Source: Bryobacteraceae bacterium | Lineage (GTDB): Bacteria; Acidobacteriota; Terriglobia; Bryobacterales; Bryobacteraceae | Assembly: GCA_019752335.1 (NCBI GenBank) | Contig: JAIEMJ010000007.1 | Location: forward strand, 124,001-188,000 | Reading direction: 5' to 3' | DNA length: 64,000 nucleotides | Shown here: positions 9,446 to 16,562 of the stretch, piece by piece | How positions within the stretch are numbered: position 1 is the stretch's first letter | Layout of the letters: each line of letters opens with the position of its first letter | Made by a program: the position numbers and the translations under genes | Notes under the pieces: generated by a model | Told to the model about the DNA's origin: nothing | The model's database searches: none | What the model saw: the letters and a program-made list of their open reading frames with translations, nothing else

Positions 9446-10748
9446 GCGGTACCTCCTCCGGCTGCGCGAAGCGAGCGTTCACCTCCACCCGGCAAGGCAA
9501 ATGCAGATAGCCGTAGACCTGCCCTTCGGCATGGCCCATTTGCAGGGAAATCGCGTTGTCGATCCAGTCGCACATTTTGTAGTGAGTGAGGTTACCGTCG
9601 GCAATGGCCGGGCTAAACGAAAAAGCGGAGGGGTAAAGCTCCGGCAGGTCGAGATGGAAATCCACCGTGACGACGTCTTCGGGCGCCATCGCCTCCAACT
9701 CAATATTCTCGCGCAAAGTGTTGGTGCCCGCGAAGTCCAGCCCCAAATGATTGCGCAGCATGAAGCCGATATTGGGTTGTCCGATGGCCTCATTGGCGCG
9801 CGCGGAGATGCGCACCACGCAGCGGGCGTTGGGCTCGAGCGACGCCAGCGGCCGGCCGTGCTCGTCCAGCACGGCGATGCCGATCACTTCGGCGCGACGG
9901 TCGCCGTGGCGGTGGTCGACGTTGGGGATGTGCCTCACCACTTCCGGCGCCTGCACCGCCGCGCGCTGGCCGGGCAGGGCAGTGGGCTTGAGTTCCAGAT
10001 AGGCGGCGTCCTTTTCGGCCATGGCGGCGAGATACCGGCCGACGACTGCATCCGTTGCACCCAGGTCGCGGACGCGTCCCTGGTCCAACCACAGCGTGCG
10101 GTCCCCGATGGCCTTCACGTCGCCCATCGAATGGGAGACGAAGAGAATCGTCACGCCCTGCTGGCGCAGTTCATGCACCTTGCGCAAGCAGCGCTGGCGA
10201 AAGTAGATGTCGCCCACGGCGAGCGCTTCGTCCACCAGCAAAATCTCGGGATCGACGTGGATGGCCACCGCGAAAGCCAGGCGGACCACCATGCCGCTCG
10301 AATAGGTCTTTACCGGCTGCTCCAGGAACTCGCCGATTTCGGCGAAGGCGACAATTTGGGCAAAGCGGGCGTCGATCTCGGCGCGGGAGAGGCCCAGAAT
10401 CGCGGCGTTGAGATAGACGTTTTCGCGCCCGGAGAATTCGGGATTGAAGCCGGCCCCCAACTCGAGCAGCGCGGCTACGCGGCCGCGGACCTCGGCCGTC
10501 CCGGTGGTGGGCTCCAGAATTCCGGCTACCAATTGGAGGAAGGTACTCTTGCCGGAGCCGTTTTCGCCGATCACACAGAAGGTCTCGCCGCGGCCGATCT
10601 GGAGCGAGAGGTCACGCAAGGCCCAGAAGTCACGGTGGCGTTTCAGGCGATTGAAGGTGGCCAGTTCCTTAAGCCGGTCGCCGGGAGAGTCGTAGATCGA
10701 GTAGCTCTTCGACACCGATTCGAAGGTAATGATGGGCTCAGGCACCAT
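9438..10748 (-). CDS. Polysaccharide ABC exporter ATPase with Wzt-type C-terminal domain
   Basis: The protein has 436 residues. The ATPase half carries Walker A GENGSGKST (61-69), an ABC signature of the polysaccharide-export class (YSSGMVVRLAFA) and Walker B ILLVDEALAVGD. Residues of about 250-436 form a beta-rich extra domain like the carbohydrate-binding domain of Wzt, which recognises the modified end of an O-antigen chain before export. This C-terminal extension separates it from KpsT/TagH-type short ATPases. It is the first gene of a minus-strand operon with the methyltransferase and glycosyltransferase. The Wzm-type permease that should partner it is not adjacent: the next gene upstream is a divergent histidine kinase. 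The permease must be encoded elsewhere. Confidence 0.9.
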   Translation of the reverse strand: MVPEPIITFESVSKSYSIYDSPGDRLKELATFNRLKRHRDFWALRDLSLQIGRGETFCVIGENGSGKSTFLQLVAGILEPTTGTAEVRGRVAALLELGAGFNPEFSGRENVYLNAAILGLSRAEIDARFAQIVAFAEIGEFLEQPVKTYSSGMVVRLAFAVAIHVDPEILLVDEALAVGDIYFRQRCLRKVHELRQQGVTILFVSHSMGDVKAIGDRTLWLDQGRVRDLGATDAVVGRYLAAMAEKDAAYLELKPTALPGQRAAVQAPEVVRHIPNVDHRHGDRRAEVIGIAVLDEHGRPLASLEPNARCVVRISARANEAIGQPNIGFMLRNHLGLDFAGTNTLRENIELEAMAPEDVVTVDFHLDLPELYPSAFSFSPAIADGNLTHYKMCDWIDNAISLQMGHAEGQVYGYLHLPCRVEVNARFAQPEEVPHG

Positions 10749-11000
10749 CTTGCAGGCTACACCAGTCCGGATGGGCGGTGGTAATGGAACTTTATTTTTC
10801 CGGCGAAAGTACTGGGAAAAATTTACAGTTTCACGTGCTTTCAGTAAGTTAGAGTCGTAGGCTTACCCCAGTTTGCGGGGATCACTCACCCCTTTGACCG
10901 CAGAGAGGAGCCGCTAAGTACCCATACCAGTTAAGTCAACGGTACCCTTGTGCGAAAGCCCGGATCGACCGATGCTACCTTCAGGGAAGACTGTATACCA

Positions 11001-13079
11001 ATGGACCGCGCCGATTTAGAACAGTGGAGACCGAAAGAAGTTGCGCGCCTGCTGGCGCTGGTGGAAACGGAACGCAACTATCATCAGCAGATCGTTGCCT
11101 CCGTGCCGGTGGGCTTGCTCGTGGTGGATGCCGATCTCACCATCATTTCGGCGAATCGCTACATCCGCAAACTCTTCGGGCTGCGCGGCGAGGACGTGCT
11201 GCGTCGGCGCGTAGAGGACGTGCTGCCGATCGCCGGCTTGGGCGAGCGCGTGTCCGAGGTGCTCTCCACCTATAAGCCCCGGGAGCGGCAGGCGGTTACC
11301 GTCAAGGTGACCACCTCCGATGGCACCCGCGAGGTAACGGGTCTGCTCGGGTTGCAGCCGCTGCAGGGTTGGGAACTCGATGCGGGCCAGGAGGTTTTGG
11401 TCACCTTCCAGGATCTGACCTCCGTCGGGACGGGGCTAACGGCCTTGCCCGCGCCGATTGACGTGGTAGCCGAGAAGGTTGCGCCAGTACCGGTGCCGGT
11501 TGCCCCGGTGCAGGTCGCGCCGCTTTCCTCCATCGTCAACGATATCGATGCCGTCGTCTGGGAAGCCGACCCCATCACCATGCGCTGCCAGTTCGTCAGC
11601 GAACGGGCCGAGGAGCTACTCGGCTACCCGCTTACCGCCTGGCAGGAAGAGGGCTTCTGGCGCAACAAGGTTCATGACGAGGACCGCGAGCGCGTGGTCG
11701 CTTTCTATCGCCATGCGCGGGAGACGGGCACCAGCCATGCCTGCGAGTATCAGGCGATCGCCTCCACGGGCGCCGTCATTTGGGTCCGCGAGATTGTCCG
11801 CGTGCAGCGCGACGAGCACGGGCAGGCGCTGAAGTTTACCGGGATCACGCTCGACGTGGGCAGCCGCCGTTCGTCCGAGGAGCAAGCGGGGCAGTCGCAG
11901 AAGGTGGAGGCGTTGGGCCGCCTGGCCGCGAAGGTCGCGCACGACTTCAACAATTTGCTCATGATCATCTCGGGCTACGGCGAAGAACTGAAGAGCTCCT
12001 TGCCGCCGTCGAGCCCGTTACGCAACGACATGCAGGAGATTCTGCAGGCCGCCGAGCGAGTCTCCGTGCTCACGGGCCAGTTGCAGCAGTACACGAAGAA
12101 GATCGTTCTGGAGCCCAAGCTGGTGGACTTGAACCAGTTGGTGAAGCGCCTGGAGCCGGTCCTGAAGCGCCAACTGGGCGACGGCGTGCAACTGCGCATC
12201 GACGCTCAGGCTGACGCCGCCACGGCCAAGGTGGACCCGGCGCAACTGGAATCCGCCATCCTGCATCTGGCGTCCCATGCCAAATACGGCATGCGCGGTC
12301 TGGGCCGCCTCACCATCTCAACGGCCGACCTGGAGCTCGATCAGGACTATGGCGAGGCCGCGCACGGCGGCAGCTACATCCTGGTCTCGATCACCGACAA
12401 CGGGCCGGGCATGGACGAAGAGAATCGCGCACGTCTGTTTGAGCCGTGGATGGCGAACGAAGAATCACTCCGCGAAGAGCGCTTGCTCGTCACCCAGGCC
12501 TACAACATCGTACGCCAAAGCGGCGGCGACTTGGCCGTTTCGAGTCAGCCGGGCGAAGGCACGGCGTTCCGCATCTATCTGCCTAGTGCTGGCCAGGCGT
12601 CGGTCACCGCTCCCGCACCCGCGCCATCGTTGGTGCCGCCGATGCCGGAGCCACCGGTACTGGCGCCCGAGGCCGAGGCCGAGTCCGCGCTGGAGACGAT
12701 TCTGGTGGTGGAAGACGAAGCGGGCATCCGCGCGCTGGTGCGCAAGATTCTGCGCCGCCAGGGCTACAGCGTCCTCGAAGCCAGTAACGGCGACGACGCC
12801 CTTAAGATCTGCGCCGGCCACAAGGGCAAGATCGATCTGCTGGTGACCGACGTGATGATGCCACGCATGTCCGGCCGCGAACTGGCGGACCGCTTGACGG
12901 CCCTGCGCCCGGAACTACGCGTGCTTTACGTCTCCGGCTACACCGACGACGCCATGCTGAGCTCGGGCTCCTTCCCGGCGGGCACGGCCTTCCTGCAGAA
13001 GCCGTTCACGCTCGGGTCTTTGCTGGGCAAGGTGCGGGAAGTTCTCGACATCGGCCAGTCGCGCCGGGCGGCCAATTAG
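11001..13079 (+). CDS. Hybrid histidine kinase (PAS-PAS-HisKA-HATPase-REC) with degenerate catalytic domain
   Basis: The protein has 692 residues from the ATG at 11001, preceded by AGGGAAGA about ten bases upstream; a GTG at 10950 would add 17 residues. Two PAS domains (about 35-120 and 180-290) lead into a dimerisation helix with the H-box HDFNN (His314). The HATPase region keeps the G1 box DNGPGM, but the N-box Asn is replaced (SHAKYGM, His426) and the glycine-rich G2 box is lost (EERLLVTQAY). A receiver domain (about 575-690) has Asp617 in LLVTDVMMP and the conserved Lys in LQKPF. No transmembrane segment is seen, so it is cytoplasmic. ATP binding may be impaired; it could act as a phosphatase or as a relay through REC. 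The 250-base leader upstream shows no riboswitch I can recognise. Confidence 0.88.
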   Translation: MDRADLEQWRPKEVARLLALVETERNYHQQIVASVPVGLLVVDADLTIISANRYIRKLFGLRGEDVLRRRVEDVLPIAGLGERVSEVLSTYKPRERQAVTVKVTTSDGTREVTGLLGLQPLQGWELDAGQEVLVTFQDLTSVGTGLTALPAPIDVVAEKVAPVPVPVAPVQVAPLSSIVNDIDAVVWEADPITMRCQFVSERAEELLGYPLTAWQEEGFWRNKVHDEDRERVVAFYRHARETGTSHACEYQAIASTGAVIWVREIVRVQRDEHGQALKFTGITLDVGSRRSSEEQAGQSQKVEALGRLAAKVAHDFNNLLMIISGYGEELKSSLPPSSPLRNDMQEILQAAERVSVLTGQLQQYTKKIVLEPKLVDLNQLVKRLEPVLKRQLGDGVQLRIDAQADAATAKVDPAQLESAILHLASHAKYGMRGLGRLTISTADLELDQDYGEAAHGGSYILVSITDNGPGMDEENRARLFEPWMANEESLREERLLVTQAYNIVRQSGGDLAVSSQPGEGTAFRIYLPSAGQASVTAPAPAPSLVPPMPEPPVLAPEAEAESALETILVVEDEAGIRALVRKILRRQGYSVLEASNGDDALKICAGHKGKIDLLVTDVMMPRMSGRELADRLTALRPELRVLYVSGYTDDAMLSSGSFPAGTAFLQKPFTLGSLLGKVREVLDIGQSRRAAN

Positions 13080-13666
13080 GGCCGCGGAAGGAAGGCGCTC
13101 ACCGGAAACGGTCCCACGGTTTCCGCGGCAAGCGACAGGGTCACCGATGATTCTTCGGCATACACCCGCTTCGACGCATAGCCCTGCGCGCCCGGTTCGC
13201 GATAGACCTCCAGGGCGCGCGCGTTGAGGTCCAACAGCCAATAGCAGGTGAACCCAGCGCGGGCGTAGATGCCTTGCTTGATCTCGCGATCGCGCCGCAA
13301 CGAGGAGTCTGCTACTTCTACCACCAGCGGGACATCGACGGCGTGCGGGTGGCGGTCACGATAGTCGTCAGTCGCCCCACGCACTACCGTCAGGTCTGGT
13401 TCGGGCTCGCTGTCCGCGGTGGTTACGGGCGCTCGCTCATCAACGGACCAGCCGAAGGGCAAGGCAGCGCGCAGGGCATCTCCCATCTTGCGTGTCGCCA
13501 CGCGGTGCGCGGGATTCTTAGACATCTTCTCAACGAGTATCCCTTCCAGCAGTTCAACGCTGTCCTCAGGGCTGAGTGCGCCGGAGCGGATCATGGCGTG
13601 GTACCGATCTACCGGTAGCCGCCAAACCCGTTCGTCAATTGCCAAGGGACTGGAGAGTGCAGCCAT
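13076..13666 (-). CDS. Uma2-family (DUF820) PD-(D/E)XK nuclease-fold protein
   Basis: The protein has 196 residues. The fold core is visible as EPEPDLTVVRG, then PLVVEVADSSLRRD and the helix KQGIYARAGFTCYWLLDL, matching the Uma2 family with its restriction-endonuclease-like D...ExA/K arrangement. Family members are abundant in cyanobacteria and other free-living bacteria; some are described as putative endonucleases, but the physiological role is not established. The gene converges with the histidine kinase and overlaps it by four bases at the 3' ends. No partner gene is evident, and it is probably a stand-alone gene. Confidence 0.82.
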   Translation of the reverse strand: MAALSSPLAIDERVWRLPVDRYHAMIRSGALSPEDSVELLEGILVEKMSKNPAHRVATRKMGDALRAALPFGWSVDERAPVTTADSEPEPDLTVVRGATDDYRDRHPHAVDVPLVVEVADSSLRRDREIKQGIYARAGFTCYWLLDLNARALEVYREPGAQGYASKRVYAEESSVTLSLAAETVGPFPVSAFLPRP

Positions 13667-13673
13667 AAAGCGC

Positions 13674-14318
13674 CTAGCTCGAACTCGTCTGCGACATCGA
13701 CTTCGGCAGCGGCGTAGGGCGCAGCTTCGCGTCCTCGAGCTGCTTCGTTTGTTGGAAGGTGTAGATCATGCGATGGACCACGGTGAGATTGCCCAGTACG
13801 GCGATCACCCAAAGTACCGGCGCCATACGGTCAAACAAGGCGCCGATGATCAGCAGCACCACGCGCTCCGGGCGCTCCAGGAAGCCCACTTTGCAGGTGG
13901 GAATCTCGTTCTCCGCCCGCGCCCGCGTGTAGGAGATCATTACCGATGCCGTCATCACGATGGCCGTCAGCACGACGTACAAAGGCCGGTTAATGCTGCC
14001 GTAGTAGACCAACAGACCCATCAGCAGGGCCAGGTCCGAATAGCGGTCCAGCACCGAGTCAAAGAAGCCGCCGAAGCGCGTCACCTGGTTGGTTTCCCGC
14101 GCCACGCGGCCATCCACCATATCGAAGATACCCGCGCCGATGATCACGTAGCCGGCCGACAGAAAAGAGCCGCGCGCCAGCAGCCAAGCCGCCCAGATAT
14201 TGATCAGCAAGCCAATAAACGTGAGGACATTGGGATGGATGCGCGCCAAGGCGAGTCCTCGCACAATGGCCACGATGATCGTGTTGCAGCCGGCGCCGAT
14301 GGCTCTGGTGATGGTCAT
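13674..14318 (-). CDS. CDP-alcohol phosphatidyltransferase
   Basis: This is a 214-residue integral membrane enzyme with about five or six hydrophobic segments. It carries the complete family signature D66-x2-D69-G70-x2-A73-R74-x8-G83-x3-D87-x3-D91 (starting DMVDGRVAR), which binds the metal and CDP-diacylglycerol. The reaction joins a phosphatidyl group to an alcohol such as glycerol 3-phosphate (PgsA), inositol phosphate or another polyol; the alcohol cannot be decided here. Its ATG overlaps the 3' end of greA by four bases, so the two genes are probably translated from one message. Confidence 0.9.
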   Translation of the reverse strand: MTITRAIGAGCNTIIVAIVRGLALARIHPNVLTFIGLLINIWAAWLLARGSFLSAGYVIIGAGIFDMVDGRVARETNQVTRFGGFFDSVLDRYSDLALLMGLLVYYGSINRPLYVVLTAIVMTASVMISYTRARAENEIPTCKVGFLERPERVVLLIIGALFDRMAPVLWVIAVLGNLTVVHRMIYTFQQTKQLEDAKLRPTPLPKSMSQTSSS

Positions 14319-14785
14319 AGTTCGTCGATCTCGTGAATGGTTTTCAGACTCAGCACCTCCAGGGTTTTGAGGCCCCCCGGAATTGTGATCTTCACTTCGT
14401 CGCCCACCTGCTTGCCAAGCAAGCCGCGCCCAATGGGCGATGCGGTGGAGATACGGCCGGCCGCGACGTCGGCGTCTTCGCTGGGCACCAGGCTGTAGGT
14501 GATCTCTTCTTCCTTGACTAAGTCGAGCACCACTACGCGCGACCCCAGCCCCACGCGGTCATGCGGGATCTTCGTGAGGTCCACCATGGAAAGTTCGGCC
14601 AGGCGAACGCGGAGTTGGGCCAGGCGGGCGTCAACGAAGCGCTGGCGCTCTTTGGCGGCGTGGAACTCGGCGTTCTCCTTCAAGTCGCCGTGGGCGCGCG
14701 CCTTCAAAATTTCTTTAGGCAACTCGTTGCGCATCTCGTAATCGAGCAGCGCAATCTCGTCCTGCAACTTCTTCTTGAGATCCAT
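14315..14785 (-). CDS. greA: Transcription elongation factor GreA
   Basis: The 156-residue length is normal for GreA. The N-terminal coiled-coil finger contains the conserved GDLKENAEFHAAKE (33-46), whose acidic tip enters the RNA polymerase secondary channel and stimulates cleavage of backtracked transcripts. The C-terminal half has the FKBP-like globular domain with the usual SPIGRGLLGKQVGDEV stretch. It is the first gene of a short operon with the downstream CDP-alcohol phosphatidyltransferase (four-base overlap). The divergent FRG gene starts 76 bases away, so promoters for both must lie in that gap. Confidence 0.95.
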   Translation of the reverse strand: MDLKKKLQDEIALLDYEMRNELPKEILKARAHGDLKENAEFHAAKERQRFVDARLAQLRVRLAELSMVDLTKIPHDRVGLGSRVVVLDLVKEEEITYSLVPSEDADVAAGRISTASPIGRGLLGKQVGDEVKITIPGGLKTLEVLSLKTIHEIDEL

Positions 14786-14861
14786 GGAGACAGCCTTATT
14801 ATAGAGCCCTCGGCCCTTCGAGGACCAGCGCTATCCCGATCAGGGTAGCATTGAGGAAGCC

Positions 14862-15821
14862 ATGGAGGAGATTCGGGTCACCAGTTGGACAGATTTACAG
14901 GAGCGGCTTTATGACCGGTCCTGGTACCAGCCGCACGGACGCTTTCGCGCTCCCTTCGCCTTTCGCGGTGTCGCCAACCGGGCTTACGCGCCTCGGACGA
15001 GCCTGCAGCGGCTGGGCGGACGCTATCCGACCCTGGAAGATCCACTCTTGCGAAATTTCCGCAAATACGCCGCTTCCAGCGAGGTTCCCCGCGACTCCAC
15101 CTGGAATTGGCTCGCTGTCGCCCAGCATCACGGCCTGCCCACGCGCCTGCTGGACTGGAGCTACTCCCCCAACGTCGCCTTGCATTTCGCCACCGAGCAG
15201 TTCGACGACTTCGGTGTTGACGGCCACATTCTGGCCATCGACTTCATCGCCTGCGGCAGCCTGCTGCCCTCCGGACTGAAGCGCATCCTCGAGAAGGAGG
15301 GCGCCCTGCTGTTTACGGCTGAAATGCTGAACCAATACGCCAAGACGCTCGACGAGTTCGACCGTAACGTCGCCCGCGAGGGCGGCCATTGCGTGGCGTT
15401 CTTTGAGCCGCCCTCGCTCGACGAGCGCATCGTCAACCAGGCGGCCCTTTTCTCCTTTCTCTCCTCGCCCACCGTCGAATTGGACGAGTGGCTGGAACGG
15501 CAGGCGCCTGGCCTGGCCCGCCGCATCGTCATCCCCGCCTGCCTCAAGTGGGAGATCCGCGACAAGCTGGACATGGCCAACGTCACCGAGCGCGTGATCT
15601 ACCCCGGCATCGACGGACTCAGCCGGTGGCTGCAACGCTACTACAGCCCGAATCACAAGATCGAAATCGACGGCGTTATCTGGGAAATTCAGGAGATGCA
15701 CGACGGCCGCATCGTCGTCGAATACCAGGGCGAACGCCGCGAAATCACGTCGCGTGACGACGGCCAATGGTGGGACCTCACCAAGGACCACGCCATCATC
15801 GTCCGCCCTCGCAAACGATAG
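14862..15821 (+). CDS. FRG-domain protein
   Basis: The protein has 319 residues. Near the N-terminus it has the namesake motif of the FRG domain (PFAFRGVANR, FRG at 34-36), followed by the conserved blocks WNWLAVAQHHGLPTRLLDWS and NVALHFA. The domain is known only as a conserved sequence family found in bacterial and phage proteins; no biochemical activity is established. The C-terminal part (about 200-319) shows no second domain I recognise. GAGGAAG before the ATG is a plausible ribosome-binding site. It lies directly upstream of a ruined toxin-antitoxin operon, so an accessory or defence-related origin is possible but unproven. Confidence 0.8.
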   Translation: MEEIRVTSWTDLQERLYDRSWYQPHGRFRAPFAFRGVANRAYAPRTSLQRLGGRYPTLEDPLLRNFRKYAASSEVPRDSTWNWLAVAQHHGLPTRLLDWSYSPNVALHFATEQFDDFGVDGHILAIDFIACGSLLPSGLKRILEKEGALLFTAEMLNQYAKTLDEFDRNVAREGGHCVAFFEPPSLDERIVNQAALFSFLSSPTVELDEWLERQAPGLARRIVIPACLKWEIRDKLDMANVTERVIYPGIDGLSRWLQRYYSPNHKIEIDGVIWEIQEMHDGRIVVEYQGERREITSRDDGQWWDLTKDHAIIVRPRKR

Positions 15822-15874
15822 CGCGAGCGCGATTGTGACTATAAATGTGTCAAAAGTGGTCCCATAATATAGTC

Positions 15875-16127
15875 ATGAAGGCTGCAGTTCACGAGGTCAA
15901 AGCCAAATTTTCCTCTTACGTCGCGTTGGCGGAACAAGGGACGCACATCGTTACGCCACGACAAACCTGTGGCGGAGCTCAGGCCAATTGAGGGCGGCCT
16001 ACCACCCAAGCCCCGGGCGGCCGGTTCTGCCGCAGGCCGGATCTCCTATTCGGATGATGCGTTCTCACCGATGTCCGATCAGGAGTTGGATGACTTGGAC
16101 CAACCTCTTTTTCCTGCAGTCAAGTGA
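15875..16127 (+). pseudogene. Phd/YefM-type antitoxin, frameshifted
   Basis: Translation from ATG 15875 gives a Phd-like N-terminus (MKAAVHEVKAKFSSYVALAE) but stops at 15989 after 38 codons. A shift at about 15956 restores the expected continuation (HDKPVAELRPIEGG) through to a TGA at 16125-16127. Homologues normally read T-R-H-x-K-P here, so two bases appear to be missing at a CGC. The restored protein would be about 83 residues, normal for a Phd antitoxin. Its stop overlaps the GTG start of the vapC-like remnant in a GTGA, the usual layout of such operons. Confidence 0.75.
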
Positions 16128-16451
16128 AGCTTCTCCTCGATACCTGTACTTTTCTTTGGTTCGTCAACCACGATCCGAAGTTGTCTCTGGTTGCCAGACG
16201 GTGGCTGGAGGATGGCGCTTCTGAGGTCTTCCTTGAGCGCGGTAAGTTCGGGGGAGAATCCCGCAAGTACGAACTGGGCAAACTTGCTCTGCCGAAGCCC
16301 TCTGAGGTCTTTTTGGCCGTGCTGGGGGAAGTGAATTGCTTCACCTTCCTGCCGCTAGCGGATGCTGATCGCGCAAGCGGCCCTCAGCGGCTTTACCATC
16401 GTGACGCCTGATCCGCTGTTTCGTAGTCATGCCGTCCGCATTCTGTGGTGA
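16124..16451 (+). pseudogene. VapC-type PIN-domain toxin, degraded
   Basis: From the GTG at 16124 the sequence starts like a PIN toxin (MKLLLDTCTFLWFVNHDPKL, with the first catalytic Asp). Around 16235-16265 the frame slips out and back: one frame gives EVFL, the next SAVSSGE, then SRKYELGKLALPKP. After FLPLA (about 16360) the usual HHRDPFDR block is missing, and the remaining C-terminus (LIAQAALSGFTIVTPDPLF) reads in another frame to TGA 16449-16451. The combination of frameshifts with loss of a catalytic block means no working toxin. An unbroken 95-codon frame exists at 16124-16411 but is an out-of-frame composite. Confidence 0.75.
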
Positions 16452-16562
16452 AGATCTCCGATGCGGGGAGAGCCGCCACTCTACTGGGGCCAGTTGCCAA
16501 TCCCTTACAAATATGCACACACTAGAAACTAGGTAGTCTGCTTTTTCAGAAGGGGTTGTTTT

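Noticed and set aside
9417-10784. Long plus-strand frame (455 codons) opposite the Wzt-like gene
   Set aside because: It is the complement of a recognised ABC ATPase; its translation is His/Gly/Val-rich with no domain.
10749-11000. Riboswitch or structured RNA in the leader of the histidine kinase
   Set aside because: There is a small CCCC/GGGG hairpin (10866-10880) but no match to cyclic-dinucleotide or other riboswitch cores I know.
16124-16411. Intact 95-residue protein
   Set aside because: Frame comparison shows it mixes three frames of a VapC gene; it is not a native protein.
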